NCBI GenBank assembly: GCA_050084515.1 | Contig: CM114272.1 | Span: 42,532,001 to 42,596,000 of the forward strand | Reading direction: 5' to 3' | Length of the DNA: 64,000 nt | DNA from: Blasia pusilla | Taxonomy: Eukaryota > Marchantiophyta > Marchantiopsida > Blasiales | Shown: in pieces, positions 62,657-64,000 of the stretch | Layout: every line of letters starts with the position of its first letter | Numbering within the stretch: the first letter of the stretch is position 1 | The notes under the pieces: generated by a model | What the model saw: the letters and a program-made list of their open reading frames with translations, nothing else | What the model was told of the DNA's origin: nothing | Database searches by the model: none | Program-made: the position numbers and the translations under genes

Positions 62657-64000
62657 CTAAGTACATCGAGGACAAACCCACCTTCCAGTAGGAACAACAT
62701 CCATACATGGAGTCATACACATCATGTGCCAACCCCTAGAACACCGATCACACACCAACATACGCGTTGCGTTACCAACAGACCCACACAACATGCACCT
62801 CAAGCTAGCATGTATCATGGCTAAGCTTGGGTCAATAGTACCATCCACATTTGGAACATGACATGGCGCACAATTACGCACATGGTCCTTCCAAAAAATT
62901 CCATCATGACCCTCCAACATGAGAACTCCAGAAGCTAACACCTCGCGCACTCGTAAAATAGTGCGGCCTGCCGTCACATCCAACATTGTCGGTGCAATTT
63001 GCTGCAAATAGACATAGTCCCCCACATAGAACCTACAAATCGATGGTCAATAACCTCCACCCCTAATGGTTGCATACCGCAAGGTATCCCTGTGTTGACC
63101 AATGGCAAGGTTCTCAAAGGCTGTTGGCATAACTCTCTGAAAGAGCTATGTCCGCTGAGAACACACTCTCATCCACATCTCTGGGTCATCAAGGTTCACC
63201 ACCTCACTAGACTCCCGACGAATTGCTGCTGGCAAGTCTGGATCTCAACTGTATAACAGAAAATAAGGTGAGAAGGAAGCCAAGGATGCTTGGCGACCGA
63301 ACCTATACCCCATGGCTAACCATGGCAACTGAATATCCCAGTCTCCAAGATGCCCCTTCTGTAGGCCATACTTGCGCAATGCCCTCTTCACCGTTTGAAC
63401 CACACGCTCAGCCAACCATCCGCCTCTAGATGATCTCGAGATGTGGTCTGATGATCAATCAACGCCTTGTCACACAAGACCTAAAACTCTATACCCTGGT
63501 CGATCAACACTTCAGCTAGTGCACTTAAATGACTAAGCACTCTATCAAGAAACGCATATGCCGTTCCCTCACTTGCCTTGTCAGGTAATGCCACCAACTC
63601 AATCCACTTTGATAAGTGCTCCACCATCACCAAAACATATCGATGATGTCGTACACTCAATGGTAACGGTCTCGCAAAGTCCACACTCCAACGGTAACCC
63701 AATCCCATAATAGGCAAGGGGTGTAACTATGGTGTAGGGGCATTGAATGATGCTCTCACCCGGTCACAAACCATACAACGTGACACCAACTACTGCACCT
63801 GAGTATGCATGCCACGCCACCAATACTGACCAAAGAGTAAGCTATACGTACGCTTTACCCCAAAATGTCCCAACTCCTCATGGGCATGTCGCACAATGCG
63901 CTCTCTTTGAGCCAAATGCGGCACTACTCGTACTCTACCATCCTCCCACACACGGAGAATATGTGTTCCCTCCAATCGATACCTCTTAGCACGTTGAAGA
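62657..64000 (-). mobile_element. Ty3/gypsy integrase ending in a PHD finger, truncated by the window end
   Basis: The minus frames give the H2C2 region (RHAHEELGHFGVKRTYSLL, QYWWRGM). The integrase core follows with RWSVDFARPLPL and VLIDQGIEF (second Asp). The final ORF 62657-63025 has GDYVYLQQIAPTMLDV, TILRVREVLASGVLMLEG, FWKDHVRNCAPCHVPN and then a PHD finger. Closely related to the 40-46 kb element at both protein and DNA level. Stops at about 63840, 63700 and 63480 and several frame changes show decay, though less than in the 56-kb remnant. Reverse transcriptase and any methyltransferase of this copy lie beyond the window. Confidence 0.88.
62660..62800 (-). other. PHD finger at the C-terminus of the Ty3 integrase
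   Basis: The C4-H-C3 pattern is complete: CMLC, 11 residues, CDRC, SRGW, HMMC, 14 residues, CPRC, followed by Thr and the stop. The conserved Trp two residues before the last Cys pair (GRWVCPRC) is present. PHD fingers bind histone H3 tails, and many Ty3 elements instead carry a chromodomain at this place for targeted integration. The finger directly continues the integrase frame. Confidence 0.9.

Overview
The window is nuclear DNA of a land plant or close streptophyte. The evidence is two well-formed spliced host genes of plant type: ribosomal protein eS25 (RPS25) and a DEP-glutaredoxin-DUF547 protein. Around them lies a dense, mostly decayed set of plant transposons: MULE with SWIM zinc finger, CACTA/En-Spm, Ty3/gypsy, a possible SINE, and long GA and GAA microsatellites. 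Short introns and the kinds of transposon suggest a non-seed plant (bryophyte, lycophyte or fern), but lineage cannot be fixed by eye.

Layout. 0-5.3 kb: degenerate MULE transposase with SWIM finger (- strand). 5.4-6.2 kb: direct repeat. 6.8-9.2 kb: BED-type zinc-finger gene broken by one stop and one frameshift (-). 9.2-15.3 kb: mostly non-coding, with a 164-bp GA tract and a long near-perfect hairpin. 15.3-23.8 kb: an unrecognised gene fragment present twice in opposite orientation, bracketing a second decayed MULE. 24.4-24.7 kb: possible orphan first exon of eIF1A. 25.76-30.31 kb: complete six-exon DEP-Grx-DUF547 gene (-), 699 residues. 34.26-36.04 kb: complete four-exon RPS25 gene (-), 109 residues, with telo-box motifs upstream. 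36.4-40.2 kb: nothing recognised.

40.2-46.56 kb (-): a decayed Ty3/gypsy element of unusual content: gag zinc knuckle, aspartic protease, a C5 cytosine DNA methyltransferase domain, reverse transcriptase, RNase H, integrase and an integrase C-terminal module. It abuts, without a visible LTR, a CACTA tnp2-type transposase (46.56-48.41 kb, -). 50.1-51.7 kb: about 480-bp tandem repeats with expanding GAA tracts. 55.6-64 kb: a graveyard of relatives of the same Ty3 family. It shows an integrase that ends in a PHD finger (62.66-62.80 kb), very short LTRs of about 110 bp directly preceded by a purine tract, and LTR-short internal-LTR derivatives.

The most notable system is this Ty3/gypsy family, which appears to carry both a DNA methyltransferase (writer) and a PHD finger (chromatin reader). 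The methyltransferase is seen in one copy and the PHD finger in others, so their coexistence in one ancestral element is an inference from shared integrase sequence.
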